From: Vicinamibacterales bacterium | GTDB lineage: Bacteria; Acidobacteriota; Vicinamibacteria; Vicinamibacterales; Fen-181 | Assembly (NCBI GenBank): GCA_036504215.1 | Contig: DASXVO010000070.1 | Span: 115,390-179,389 of the forward strand | DNA length: 64,000 nt | Direction: 5' to 3' | In this document: positions 16,359 through 24,842 of the stretch, one piece after another | How the letters are laid out: each line of letters begins with the position of its first letter | Numbering within the stretch: the stretch's first letter is position 1 | Notes under the pieces: generated by a model | Told to the model about the DNA's origin: nothing | Database searches by the model: none | Seen by the model: only the letters and a program-made list of their open reading frames with translations | Program-made: the position numbers and the translations under genes

Positions 16359-16625
16359 ATGACTGAACTTGATCAGCTCGAGCGCACGGTGATCGAACTC
16401 ATCGCGCAGAAGAAACGCATACCGGCCGAATCCATCACCCTCGACTCGACGTTTCTCGATCTGGGCATCGATTCGCTCGATGGCATGGACCTGCTCTTCA
16501 ACTTCGAGGAGACATTCAAGCTCACGATTCCGGACGACGTCGCGCAGCAAATGAGGAGCGTGCGCCAGGTGACCGAGGCGCTGCGCACCGCCCTGGCCAA
16601 CAATCCACAGCCTTCAGCCAACTGA
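16359..16625 (+). CDS. Acyl carrier protein (first of two in the locus)
   Basis: 88 residues, small and acidic. LGIDSLDGMDL carries the phosphopantetheine attachment serine, Ser39, in the usual D-S-L motif. The four-helix ACP pattern is complete. It is followed after one base by a ketosynthase gene, so the two form a unit that would carry and elongate an acyl chain. It differs clearly in sequence from the second ACP at 20944-21204, which sits with the acyl-AMP ligase. Confidence 0.93.
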   Translation: MTELDQLERTVIELIAQKKRIPAESITLDSTFLDLGIDSLDGMDLLFNFEETFKLTIPDDVAQQMRSVRQVTEALRTALANNPQPSAN

Positions 16626-16626
16626 C

Positions 16627-17853
16627 ATGCGTCGGGTCGTCATCACAGGACTCGGAGCCGTCTCCGCGCTCGGCGTTGGTGTCCCAGCTCTCTGGGAGGC
16701 GCTGGCGGCGGGCCGCAGCGGCGTTCGCCCCGTCACGGTGTGCGACACGTCGCTGCTGACACGGCCGATTGCCGCCGAGGTGCCTTCCTTCGACCCGGCC
16801 GCCTACATCACTCCCGATCAGCAACTGCTGTTCGATCGATTCGCGACCTTCGCGACGGTGGCCGCCAACGAGGCCTGGAAGCAGGCGGGGTTGATGCTGA
16901 CCGACGAGGAGCGGACCCGGACCGGTGTCGTGATCGGCACGGGCGGCGGCGGCGTCACGCGGCAGGACGAGGCCTACCGCGATCTGTACGACAGGAAGCT
17001 CAGCCGATCGCATCCGTTCACGATCCCGCGGGTCATGAACAACGCGGCTGCGTCACACATCTCGATGCAGTATCGCATCCAGGGACCGACGCTGTGCATT
17101 TCCACCGCCTGCTCGTCGGCCTCGCACGCCATCGGCGAGGCGTCCGAGATGATCCGAGCCGGCCGTGCCGACATCATGGTGGCGGGCGGGAGCGACGCGC
17201 CGATCACGCCGGGCGTGGTGAAGGCCTGGGAAGGCATGCGCGTGCTCGCGCCGGGCGGGGACGATCCCGCGGCGGCCTGCCGGCCGTTTTCGCTCGACCG
17301 CCAGGGCCTGGTCCTCGGTGAAGGCGCCGGCGTGGTCATCCTCGAAGAACGAGAGCGCGCGATCCGCCGCGGCGCGGTGATCTTCGCCGAACTGGCAGGG
17401 TACGGGGCGACGGCTGACGCCGGCCATATCACGGCACCCGGTGTCGACGCGCCGGCGCGCGCGATTCGGCAGGCGCTCGACCAGGCGGGGCTGCTGACGA
17501 CGGATATCGACTACGTCAACGCGCACGGCACGGCCACGCGCCTGAACGACTCGACCGAAACGACCGTCCTCAAGACGGTGTTCGGCGACCACGCGCGGCG
17601 GTTCGCGGTGAGTTCGACCAAGTCGATGCACGGCCACATGATGGGAGCCTCGGGCGCCGTCGAACTGATCGCGACGATCATGGCGATCCAGAAGGGACTC
17701 GTGCCGCCGACGGCCAACTACCGTCAGCCGGACCCCGAGTGCGATCTCGACTACGTCCCCAACCGGGCGCGCGAAATCACCGTCAGCGCCGCAATCTCCA
17801 ACTCGTTTGCCTTCGGCGGGTTGAACGCGGTGCTGGCCGTCAAGCGGGCGTAG
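16627..17853 (+). CDS. Beta-ketoacyl-ACP synthase (FabF-type)
   Basis: 408 residues. The Cys-His-His triad is present: Cys162 in STACSSA, His300 in NAHGTAT and His337 in TKSMHGHMMGASGA. The start RRVVITGLGAVSALG and the end AISNSFAFGGLNAVL are standard for FabF/KAS II. It condenses malonyl-ACP with an acyl-ACP. Coming one base after an ACP gene and facing a FabZ-like gene, it probably makes a particular chain (long, branched or hydroxylated) for the ceramide. The gene ends 10 bases from the convergent SPT-like gene. Confidence 0.92.
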   Translation: MRRVVITGLGAVSALGVGVPALWEALAAGRSGVRPVTVCDTSLLTRPIAAEVPSFDPAAYITPDQQLLFDRFATFATVAANEAWKQAGLMLTDEERTRTGVVIGTGGGGVTRQDEAYRDLYDRKLSRSHPFTIPRVMNNAAASHISMQYRIQGPTLCISTACSSASHAIGEASEMIRAGRADIMVAGGSDAPITPGVVKAWEGMRVLAPGGDDPAAACRPFSLDRQGLVLGEGAGVVILEERERAIRRGAVIFAELAGYGATADAGHITAPGVDAPARAIRQALDQAGLLTTDIDYVNAHGTATRLNDSTETTVLKTVFGDHARRFAVSSTKSMHGHMMGASGAVELIATIMAIQKGLVPPTANYRQPDPECDLDYVPNRAREITVSAAISNSFAFGGLNAVLAVKRA

Positions 17854-17863
17854 CGGCAACGCG

Positions 17864-19150
17864 CTAGCCGGACTTCCCTACCTGCGCGTTCGCTTCCAAC
17901 TCGGCCAGATACTGCAACGCGGCTTCCGCGATGTCGGTGTCGCGCGTCTGGGGAATCGTGGCGGGATCCTCGCGCGGAATCGGCAGGCGTGTGATGATGT
18001 CCGCAAAGACGTCGAGCGCGCGCTGCAGGTGTTCGCGCGTGTGCGCCGGCGTCACGCTGGTGCGAATGATGGCATGCCCCTTCGGCACCGCGGGATACAT
18101 CGCGGGCGTCGTGAAGAGTCCCATCTCGAACGCCTCGCGGCACACCTGGAACGCCAGCGTTTCCGATCCGATGAACAGCGGGACGATCGGCGTCCGGCTG
18201 CCGAGCGTGTGATACCCCAGCGCCTCGACCCCCTCCCTGAAGAAGCGCGCGTTGTCCCACATCTGATCGAACAGGTGGGAGTCACGGCGCATCACGTGCA
18301 GGGCCGCCAGTGCCGCCGCCGCCGATGCCGGCGGCAGCGCCGCCGAGAAGATCAGCGTGCGCACGCTGTGTCGCAGGTACTCGATCACGGCGCGGTCGCC
18401 CGCCAGGAAGCTGCCGATGCTCGCCAGCGACTTGCTGAACGTGGCGAATAGCAGGTCCACGTCCTTCGTCACGCCCTGGCTGTCCGCCGTCCCGCGGCCC
18501 TGGTTGCCCAGCACGCCGAATCCATGGGCGTCATCCAGGTACAGGCGGAACCCGAACCGGCGCTTGAGCTCGACGATGGCCGCCAGGTCGGCCACGCGGC
18601 CGGTCATCGAGAAGACGCCGTCGGTGACGACCAGCGCATTCTCCCATGTGGACCGATACGACAGCTTGCGCTCGAGGTCGGCGACGTCGTCGAACAGGGC
18701 GATCCGGGCGTGCGACAGTCGCGCGCCGTCGAACAGGCTGGCGTGATTCTCCGCGGCCAGGAAGATGATCGAGCCCGCCGGGGCTCCGAGCAGGCCAAGC
18801 GTACCGATGTTCGCCAGGACACCGGAGGAGAACACGACGGCTTCCTCCTTCCCGGTGAACTCAGCCAACTCCGCTTCGAGTTGCTCGTGCAGGTCGAGGT
18901 TGCCGTTGAGGAAACGTGACCCCGTGCAGCCCACGCCGTAGCGGTCAATCGCGTCGTGTGCGGCCTTGACGACGTCCGGATGGTGTGTGAGGCCGAGGTA
19001 GTTGTTCGATCCGAGCATCACGACACGCCGTCCGCCCACGTCGACGACCGGACCGTCGGACGAGCGCACGACGCGGAAGTACGGATAGAATCCGGTCGCT
19101 TTGCCCAGCATCGACTCGAGGTAGTTCAGCGCCGGTTCGAAGATGTCCAT
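17864..19150 (-). CDS. spt: Alpha-oxoamine synthase, probable serine palmitoyltransferase
   Basis: 428 residues; PLP enzyme of the BioF/KBL/SPT/HemA family. The Schiff-base Lys240 is in ATFSKSLASIGSF, His136 (ring stacking) in AENHASLFDG, and Asp207/His209 in LYLDDAHGFG. The T-F-S-K-S-x-A-S form around the lysine is that of bacterial SPTs, whereas BioF and KBL usually read L-G-K-A. It would condense serine with an acyl thioester to give 3-oxosphinganine, the first step of sphingolipid synthesis. Upstream, 6 bases away, is a fatty acyl-AMP ligase, and upstream of that an ACP, the same neighbours as in Caulobacter. BioF is unlikely because no other biotin gene is near. An oxoamine natural product remains possible. 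Confidence 0.75.
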   Translation of the reverse strand: MDIFEPALNYLESMLGKATGFYPYFRVVRSSDGPVVDVGGRRVVMLGSNNYLGLTHHPDVVKAAHDAIDRYGVGCTGSRFLNGNLDLHEQLEAELAEFTGKEEAVVFSSGVLANIGTLGLLGAPAGSIIFLAAENHASLFDGARLSHARIALFDDVADLERKLSYRSTWENALVVTDGVFSMTGRVADLAAIVELKRRFGFRLYLDDAHGFGVLGNQGRGTADSQGVTKDVDLLFATFSKSLASIGSFLAGDRAVIEYLRHSVRTLIFSAALPPASAAAALAALHVMRRDSHLFDQMWDNARFFREGVEALGYHTLGSRTPIVPLFIGSETLAFQVCREAFEMGLFTTPAMYPAVPKGHAIIRTSVTPAHTREHLQRALDVFADIITRLPIPREDPATIPQTRDTDIAEAALQYLAELEANAQVGKSG

Positions 19151-19156
19151 CCGGTC

Positions 19157-20944
19157 CTACTCCGAGTGGGAGTCGGCGCCCGAGAGCCCGCGCAGCACGC
19201 GCCCGGCCCGGGCCCGCGCGTAGATGAGCTGCGATTTCACGAGGTGACCGATGAGCTTCGCGCGCGTCGTCACGCCGCGGGGGCGCAGCAGAATGCCCGC
19301 TTCATAGTACTCCCGGACGCGCACACGCTGCAGCTTGCCACTGGTGGTCTTGGGAATCGTCCCCGTCGGCGCGACGATCACCTCGTCAACCGGCACCCCG
19401 GTCAATTCGAGGACGCGGCCCCGCACGCGGCGGGCCAGATCCTCGACCGGCTGCCCGTTGGAGGGCTCGACCACCACGACAATGCGGTCACCACCGTCGA
19501 CCGTACGCGCGCCAAAGGCGACGACGCGCCCTCTCTTCACGTCGCCCACATCGGCGGCCGCCTGTTCCAGATCCTGCGGGTAGTAGTTGCGGCCGTTGAT
19601 GATGATCGTATCCTTCTGCCGGCCGCAGACATACAGCTCGCCGTCTGCGAGGTAGCCGAGGTCGCCCGAATGCAGCCACCCACCCGCCAGCGCCTCCATC
19701 GTCAGTTCCTCGCGATCGAGATAGCCGCGGAAGACCGACGGCCCCTTCAGGAGGATGTGACCCACGTGACGGTCGGGCAGCGGGCGGTCGTCCGCATCGG
19801 CAATCCTGATTTCATGACCGGGAAACGGACGACCGCAACTGACCAGGTCGATGCGCCCCTGGCGGCCGCCAGTCGCTGCCACCGCCACTCGCTCCGACGA
19901 CAGCCGGGGGCCGTCCACGTGGTCCACGCGGACGCCACGCCCGACCGGGGGAAACGATACCGCGAGCGTGTGCTCGGCCATCCCGTAGCAGGGAAAGAAC
20001 GCATCGGCGTTGAACCCCACTGCGGCAAACTTCTCGGCAAATGCGGCAAGCGTGCGGGCGAGTACGGGCTCGGCCCCGCAGCCGGCGACCCGCCAGCTCG
20101 AGAGGTCCAGGCCTTCCATCTCGCGCGGCTGCACCCGGCGGACGCACAGTTCGTACGCGAAGTTCGGCGCGAAGCTGATCGTGGCGCGGTCCCGGGTGAT
20201 GGCCCGCAGCCACGACGAAGGCCGCTTCAGGAACGCGAGCGGCGACACGAACGTCGTGCGACAGCCGGTGTAGAGCACCGTGAGCGCCATCCCGATCAGG
20301 CCCATGTCGTGGAACAGCGGCAGCCAGGACACACCCCGGTCCGACGATGACATGTCGAGGCCGCCCGGTCCGCTGATCGCCAGCACGTTCTCCGCCAGAT
20401 TGCGGTGCGTGAGCACGACGCCCTTCGGATCGGACGTCGACCCGGAGGTGAACTGCAGGAAGGCGGGGGCGTCGAGGTCCACGCGGGGCGGCGATTCGAG
20501 GCGCGGTCCCCTGAGGCGGTCGACGGCGAGGACGGTCCTCACCGACGGTGCGTCGGCCTGCAGGCCACCGAGCACGCGCCTCAGCTGACCGGTCGTGACG
20601 ATGGCGGCGGCCCGGCTGACCCGTACCGAGGGCGCGGTCGACCGGAGATAGGCGTCCAGCTGGTCGGTCCGAACCGGTGGATAGAGCGGAGCGGGAATCA
20701 GGCCGGCGCACGACGCACCGAGAAACGTCGTCAGGAAGGCTCGCGCCTCGGGAACGATCACCGCGATCGTCTCTCCGGGACGGAGTCCGGCCTCCCGCAG
20801 GGCCCCTCCCACCAGGAGCGCCTCGTCCCGCAACTGCGCGAACGTCTGGCGGTCCTCCTCTTTCAGGTCTTCCGTCAGGTATCCGTAGCTGCCGGCGGTC
20901 TCGGCCGCCGCGACCAGGGCTTCAGGTAGCGTTGGCAGTGACAT
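19157..20944 (-). CDS. Fatty acyl-AMP ligase / acyl-ACP synthetase
   Basis: 595 residues from ATG 20944, which shares one base with the ACP stop (TGATG); a TTG one codon earlier is less likely. ANL superfamily: P-loop FTSGSTSDPKGVVLTH at about residue 165, YGMAEHTLAV in motif A5, SGDLGYL in A7 and the C-terminal Lys in TTSGKLQR. The length and FFPCYGMAEHTLAVSFP are typical of the FAAL group, which forms acyl adenylates and loads them on ACP rather than CoA. Set between ACP and SPT, it most likely charges the ACP with the fatty acid that SPT or the ceramide synthase uses. Confidence 0.87.
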   Translation of the reverse strand: MSLPTLPEALVAAAETAGSYGYLTEDLKEEDRQTFAQLRDEALLVGGALREAGLRPGETIAVIVPEARAFLTTFLGASCAGLIPAPLYPPVRTDQLDAYLRSTAPSVRVSRAAAIVTTGQLRRVLGGLQADAPSVRTVLAVDRLRGPRLESPPRVDLDAPAFLQFTSGSTSDPKGVVLTHRNLAENVLAISGPGGLDMSSSDRGVSWLPLFHDMGLIGMALTVLYTGCRTTFVSPLAFLKRPSSWLRAITRDRATISFAPNFAYELCVRRVQPREMEGLDLSSWRVAGCGAEPVLARTLAAFAEKFAAVGFNADAFFPCYGMAEHTLAVSFPPVGRGVRVDHVDGPRLSSERVAVAATGGRQGRIDLVSCGRPFPGHEIRIADADDRPLPDRHVGHILLKGPSVFRGYLDREELTMEALAGGWLHSGDLGYLADGELYVCGRQKDTIIINGRNYYPQDLEQAAADVGDVKRGRVVAFGARTVDGGDRIVVVVEPSNGQPVEDLARRVRGRVLELTGVPVDEVIVAPTGTIPKTTSGKLQRVRVREYYEAGILLRPRGVTTRAKLIGHLVKSQLIYARARAGRVLRGLSGADSHSE

Positions 20945-21204
20945 CAAGGCCGGGACTCGGCGAGAAGCATACGCACGCAGGCCACCGCCTCGCCAACCGT
21001 CTGAATGCGCGGCACCTGCTCGATGGGCACGGTGATGCCGAACTGGTCCTCGAGTTCGGCGACGAACTCGAGCGTTTGGAGCGAATCAAATCCCAGGTCA
21101 GCCGCCAGGGCGCTCTGCGCTCCAAGGTCCACAGGCCGGCGGCAGACACGGCGGAGCACCGTCAGCACTTCGTGGCCGATGGTATCAGTCTCCGGATTCG
21201 TCAT
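20944..21204 (-). CDS. Acyl carrier protein (second, with the acyl-AMP ligase)
   Basis: 86 residues from ATG 21204. LGFDSLQTLEF holds the phosphopantetheine serine Ser41. Its stop overlaps the ligase start by one base, so the pair is translationally coupled and the ligase very probably loads this ACP. The gene order ACP - ligase - SPT on the minus strand is the core operon of the locus. The frame is open far upstream, but only this part resembles a protein family. Confidence 0.93.
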   Translation of the reverse strand: MTNPETDTIGHEVLTVLRRVCRRPVDLGAQSALAADLGFDSLQTLEFVAELEDQFGITVPIEQVPRIQTVGEAVACVRMLLAESRP

Positions 21205-21281
21205 CGATATTCGAAATCCTAACGGAATGCGCCCATTCTCGCAACCGCGGTGGCGGCTGGACGAGCCGGGCGTCCACGCTG

Positions 21282-22172
21282 TCACGGGGGGAACGCACCT
21301 GATGTGCGACGCGATCTGGAAGCGGTCCACAACGAACGCCCGCCCAGCAAGGCTACCACGACTGCGCCGGCCGCGGTGCCAAAACCGTACGAAATCGCCC
21401 GTTCGGCTGCCGTGACGGCTGCCGCCGTCGGACCGTCGACGCCGAACGCGAGGAGCCCGGCCACCAGCCCCCCCTCGACCGCGCCGAGGCCGCCCACGGT
21501 CGGCACGAGGCCCCCGAGCATCGTCAGGATCGACAGCGCGGCGACTTGGGTCGGTGTGAGCACCACGCCGAACGCGAGCGCGACGCACAGGAGCCGCAGC
21601 ACGTCCTGCAGCCACAGCAGGGACGAATAGCCGACGCCGGTGGCAAACACGCCCAACGTAATCCGGTCGAGCGCCAGGCGCTCGCGCCATCCCGCGAGCC
21701 AGCCTCTGGCCTTCCGGAGTTGGCGAAGGCCCAGGATAGCGAGCGCGAGGACGAACACGATGACGAACGCGATCGCGAGGGTCCGCGACCGCGACGACAG
21801 GTCCCGCACGGCAACCAGCGACATGACGGCGAGCACCGAGATCGGTGGAACCTCGGACAGACGGTCCCAGACGGCCGCGATCGTCGCCTGCTGCCACGTA
21901 GTGGCTCCGGCCGCGCGCACGAGCGCAATTCGGCAGACCTCACCCCCGACCCGACTGGACGGCGTGAGGTTGTTGACCGAAATCCCGCCGAGCGTCGCCA
22001 GCGTCGCTCGCAGGACGCTGACCCGGCCGCCCACCGCGCAGAGGAATCCCCGCCACCGCGCCCCGACCATGAAGAGGCTGACGATGTAGAGGCCGAGCGC
22101 GGCCAGTATGTACACCGGCCGGGCGGTGCCGAGTTTCGCAACGCTACTGACGATCGTCTGCCACAGTGCCAA
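21282..22172 (-). CDS. LPG-synthase-TM / flippase-like integral membrane protein
   Basis: 296 residues with about seven to eight hydrophobic helices. NNLTPSSRVGGEVCR and GGLVPTVGGLGAVEGG are the two conserved polar loops of the lysylphosphatidylglycerol-synthase TM domain family, members of which are linked to lipid or polyprenyl-glycolipid transfer across the membrane. The soluble LPG synthase domain is absent. The start is a TTG at 22172 with GGGAGG 7 bases upstream; no ATG fits better. It lies 77 bases upstream of the ACP - ligase - SPT genes in the same direction, so it may flip or export the finished sphingolipid. That role is inference. Confidence 0.78.
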   Translation of the reverse strand: MALWQTIVSSVAKLGTARPVYILAALGLYIVSLFMVGARWRGFLCAVGGRVSVLRATLATLGGISVNNLTPSSRVGGEVCRIALVRAAGATTWQQATIAAVWDRLSEVPPISVLAVMSLVAVRDLSSRSRTLAIAFVIVFVLALAILGLRQLRKARGWLAGWRERLALDRITLGVFATGVGYSSLLWLQDVLRLLCVALAFGVVLTPTQVAALSILTMLGGLVPTVGGLGAVEGGLVAGLLAFGVDGPTAAAVTAAERAISYGFGTAAGAVVVALLGGRSLWTASRSRRTSGAFPP

Positions 22173-22216
22173 CCGAGCGCCTCCCGTCGGCCGGGGAAAT
22201 CAGCAGGCCGGCCAAA

Positions 22217-24751
22217 ATGCTATCATTGGAAGTTCGCCCTGCCGAGCGAAAGGCTGGATACTTGAGTTTGCTGCGGCCCCGGTTCTTCGTAGCCCTCGTT
22301 GGCCTGCTGGTTCTGCTCGCGTCCCCGCGTCATGCACACGCCCGAGTCCCGCCTGCCCCGGATGGACCCGCCACGGCGATTGCAGGAACGATCACGACGC
22401 TCGATGGCAAGGTGCGCCTGCCCGGCGTCGTCGTGTCGGTCTCGACGCTGGCCGGCGTGGCCGCGGGTGAGGCGGTCACCGACGAGAAAGGTCAGTTCCG
22501 CATCGAAGTTCCGGCCGCCGGGCGCTACCGGGTGAAGGCGACGATTGAGGGTTTCCACCCGGGCGAGCTGACGATCGAGATGACCGCGGGTGCGACCCAG
22601 AAGGCTGACTTCGATCTGCGATTGTTCGAGATCGAGCAGCGCGTGGATGTCACGCCGACCGACGACACCCCGATGAACCTGGCCAAGCCCCTCAGCCCGG
22701 CCGAACGGATCGATGGCAAGGACATGGCCGGCTCATCCATCAGCGCGGGAAGCGTCGCCGGCGAGCTGCGGTGGCTGCCCGGCGTTTCGCCGTACGGACG
22801 CGAGTGGGCGATCAAGGGTGGCCGGCCCAACCAGATTGGCCTGCAAGTCGAAGCCGCACAGGTCGTCGATCCGGCGGCGGGGACGAGCCCGGTCCAGCTG
22901 CCGGGGGATGCGGTCAGCTCGATCCAGGTATTGGCCAATCCGTATTCGGTCGAGTTCGGTCGCTTCTCATCAGGCGTCATCGTCGTCACCACGCGGACAG
23001 GTGCGAACAAGTGGTCGGCGACCGTCAACAACTTCATCCCGGGCCTGGTGATCGACCGCAACAATCCTTTCAAGCCGATCGGCTTCGAGTCGATCGACCC
23101 GCGGGTGGCGGTTGGCGGTCCGATCCTCAAGCAGAAGCTGTTCCTCGCGCAGAGCACGCAGTATCGCTACATGTCGAACGAGGTGGGAAGCCGGCCGCAG
23201 GACGAGCGTTCGGTCAGCAGGAGCCTGAGTTCCTTCACGCGCCTGGACTACGTGCTGAGCGACCGTCACACGCTGACGGGCACCTTCGCGCTGTCGCCGG
23301 AGAACTCCGACTGGGTGAACCTCAATACCTTCACGCCTCCCGGGGCGACGGCCAACCTGATGCAGCGCGTCTACCGCGGAGGCTTCAGCACGATGTCGCA
23401 GCTCCCGCACGCGCTGGTGCTCGAAACGCTGGCTCACCTGACCAAGTATCGGTCGGGGGTGGAGGGCCACGGCGCGGCAACCGAGATGACCACGGCGCCG
23501 AGCGGGATGTCGGGCACGTATTTCGGGAAGCAGGACCGGGAGTCGGATGCCTGGCAGGTGAGCAGCATCATGTCGGGGTTCGTCAACGGCTTCACGGGGC
23601 AACACCTGCTGAAGGCGGGCATCGACGTGCTCCACGCGGGCTACACCGGGCTCCACGAGATGCTGCCAATCAACGTGCTCCGCCAGGACGGCACGCTGAC
23701 GCGTCGTCTGACGCAGGCGCCGAGCCGGCTCACGTACGAGGCGACAGATGCCGCGGTCTTCTTCCAGGACCGCTGGCATCTCGCCAACCGCCTGCTGCTC
23801 GAGCTGGGCGTGCGGATCGAGCGCGACGGCGTGTTCGAGCGGACGAACCTCATCCCGCGCGTCGGCGCGGCGTTTGCGCTCAACAAGAGCCACAACGCGG
23901 CCATCCGTGGCGGCTTCGGGTACTTCTTCGAGCGCACGCCGACGCTGGCAGGTGCGTTTGGACAGCAATCGGACCTCGTCGAGACCCCGTTCTTCGCCGA
24001 CGGCCGCAGTCCGGGCGTTCCGGTCACCTACGTACACGCGCTCGGAAGCAACCCCAAGACACCGCGGAGCACGACCTGGAACCTTGGGTACGAACACCGC
24101 GTCAAGCCGTGGCTGTCGATCCGCTTCAACCACCTGCAGCGTGAGGGGAGCCACGAGCTGATGCTCGACTCCGGCCAGCAGGGCCCCAACGGATGGATTC
24201 AACTCGAATCGAGCGGACGGTCCCGCTACCGCGACACCGAGGCCGGCGCGCACATCAAGCGTGGGACCATGTTCGAAGTGGATCTGTCGTACACCCACTC
24301 GTCGTCTGAAGCCGACCTGAACGATGCGTACGGCTACTACCTGAACACGATTCGCGATCCGTTCGTCCGCCCCAACCAGTACGGGCCGACCGACACGGAT
24401 GCTCCACACCGCTTCGTGATGCGCGGGCGGGCGATGGCGGGCGACAACCTGTCGTTCGAGTGGGCTGGCGAGCTCAGAAGCGGGCGGCCGTGGTCGGCCG
24501 TGAACGAGCAGATGGAGTTCGTGGGAACGCGAAACGGCAGCCGATACCCCCGCTACGGCACCCTCGACGTGGCTGTCGAACGGAGGTTCCGGATCGGCAA
24601 GTTCCAGCCGTGGATCGGCGTGATGTTCATCAACGCCCTCGACCGGTTCAACCCGGTGGACGTCCAGCGCAACATCGGCTCGCCAGATTTCGGCACCTTC
24701 TACAGTTCGAGCATCCGGCAGATCCGCTTCACCGTCCACTTCCGGCCGTAG
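22217..24751 (+). CDS. TonB-dependent receptor with carboxypeptidase-regulatory N-domain
   Basis: 844 residues from ATG 22217; a TTG at 22262 with a closer RBS is an alternative start, and an upstream GTG also exists. After a signal peptide (LVGLLVLLAS, HAHA) comes a carboxypeptidase-D regulatory-like fold (about 55-140: GTITTLDGKVRLPGVVVSV, DEKGQFRIEVP, GRYRVKATIEGF). Next are a plug domain (KGGRPNQ, EFGRFSSGVIVVTTRTG) and a C-terminal 22-strand barrel ending in a phenylalanine near the C-terminus (RFTVHFRP). This is the Oar-like architecture common in Acidobacteriota. Ligand unknown. It is divergent from the flippase-like gene with a 44-base gap. Confidence 0.85.
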   Translation: MLSLEVRPAERKAGYLSLLRPRFFVALVGLLVLLASPRHAHARVPPAPDGPATAIAGTITTLDGKVRLPGVVVSVSTLAGVAAGEAVTDEKGQFRIEVPAAGRYRVKATIEGFHPGELTIEMTAGATQKADFDLRLFEIEQRVDVTPTDDTPMNLAKPLSPAERIDGKDMAGSSISAGSVAGELRWLPGVSPYGREWAIKGGRPNQIGLQVEAAQVVDPAAGTSPVQLPGDAVSSIQVLANPYSVEFGRFSSGVIVVTTRTGANKWSATVNNFIPGLVIDRNNPFKPIGFESIDPRVAVGGPILKQKLFLAQSTQYRYMSNEVGSRPQDERSVSRSLSSFTRLDYVLSDRHTLTGTFALSPENSDWVNLNTFTPPGATANLMQRVYRGGFSTMSQLPHALVLETLAHLTKYRSGVEGHGAATEMTTAPSGMSGTYFGKQDRESDAWQVSSIMSGFVNGFTGQHLLKAGIDVLHAGYTGLHEMLPINVLRQDGTLTRRLTQAPSRLTYEATDAAVFFQDRWHLANRLLLELGVRIERDGVFERTNLIPRVGAAFALNKSHNAAIRGGFGYFFERTPTLAGAFGQQSDLVETPFFADGRSPGVPVTYVHALGSNPKTPRSTTWNLGYEHRVKPWLSIRFNHLQREGSHELMLDSGQQGPNGWIQLESSGRSRYRDTEAGAHIKRGTMFEVDLSYTHSSSEADLNDAYGYYLNTIRDPFVRPNQYGPTDTDAPHRFVMRGRAMAGDNLSFEWAGELRSGRPWSAVNEQMEFVGTRNGSRYPRYGTLDVAVERRFRIGKFQPWIGVMFINALDRFNPVDVQRNIGSPDFGTFYSSSIRQIRFTVHFRP

Positions 24752-24842
24752 GACCCGGATTCCGCCGAAATGTAGGGGGGGCGACGACCGCATTCGATTA
24801 GAATAGGCGGAGTCATTCCTGCCCCCTTTTCAGGATGCCATC

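Noticed and set aside
17864..19150. 8-amino-7-oxononanoate synthase (bioF) or 2-amino-3-ketobutyrate-CoA ligase
   Set aside because: The lysine motif is T-F-S-K-S-x-A-S rather than L-G-K-A, and the neighbours are an acyl-AMP ligase and an ACP, not biotin or threonine-catabolism genes.
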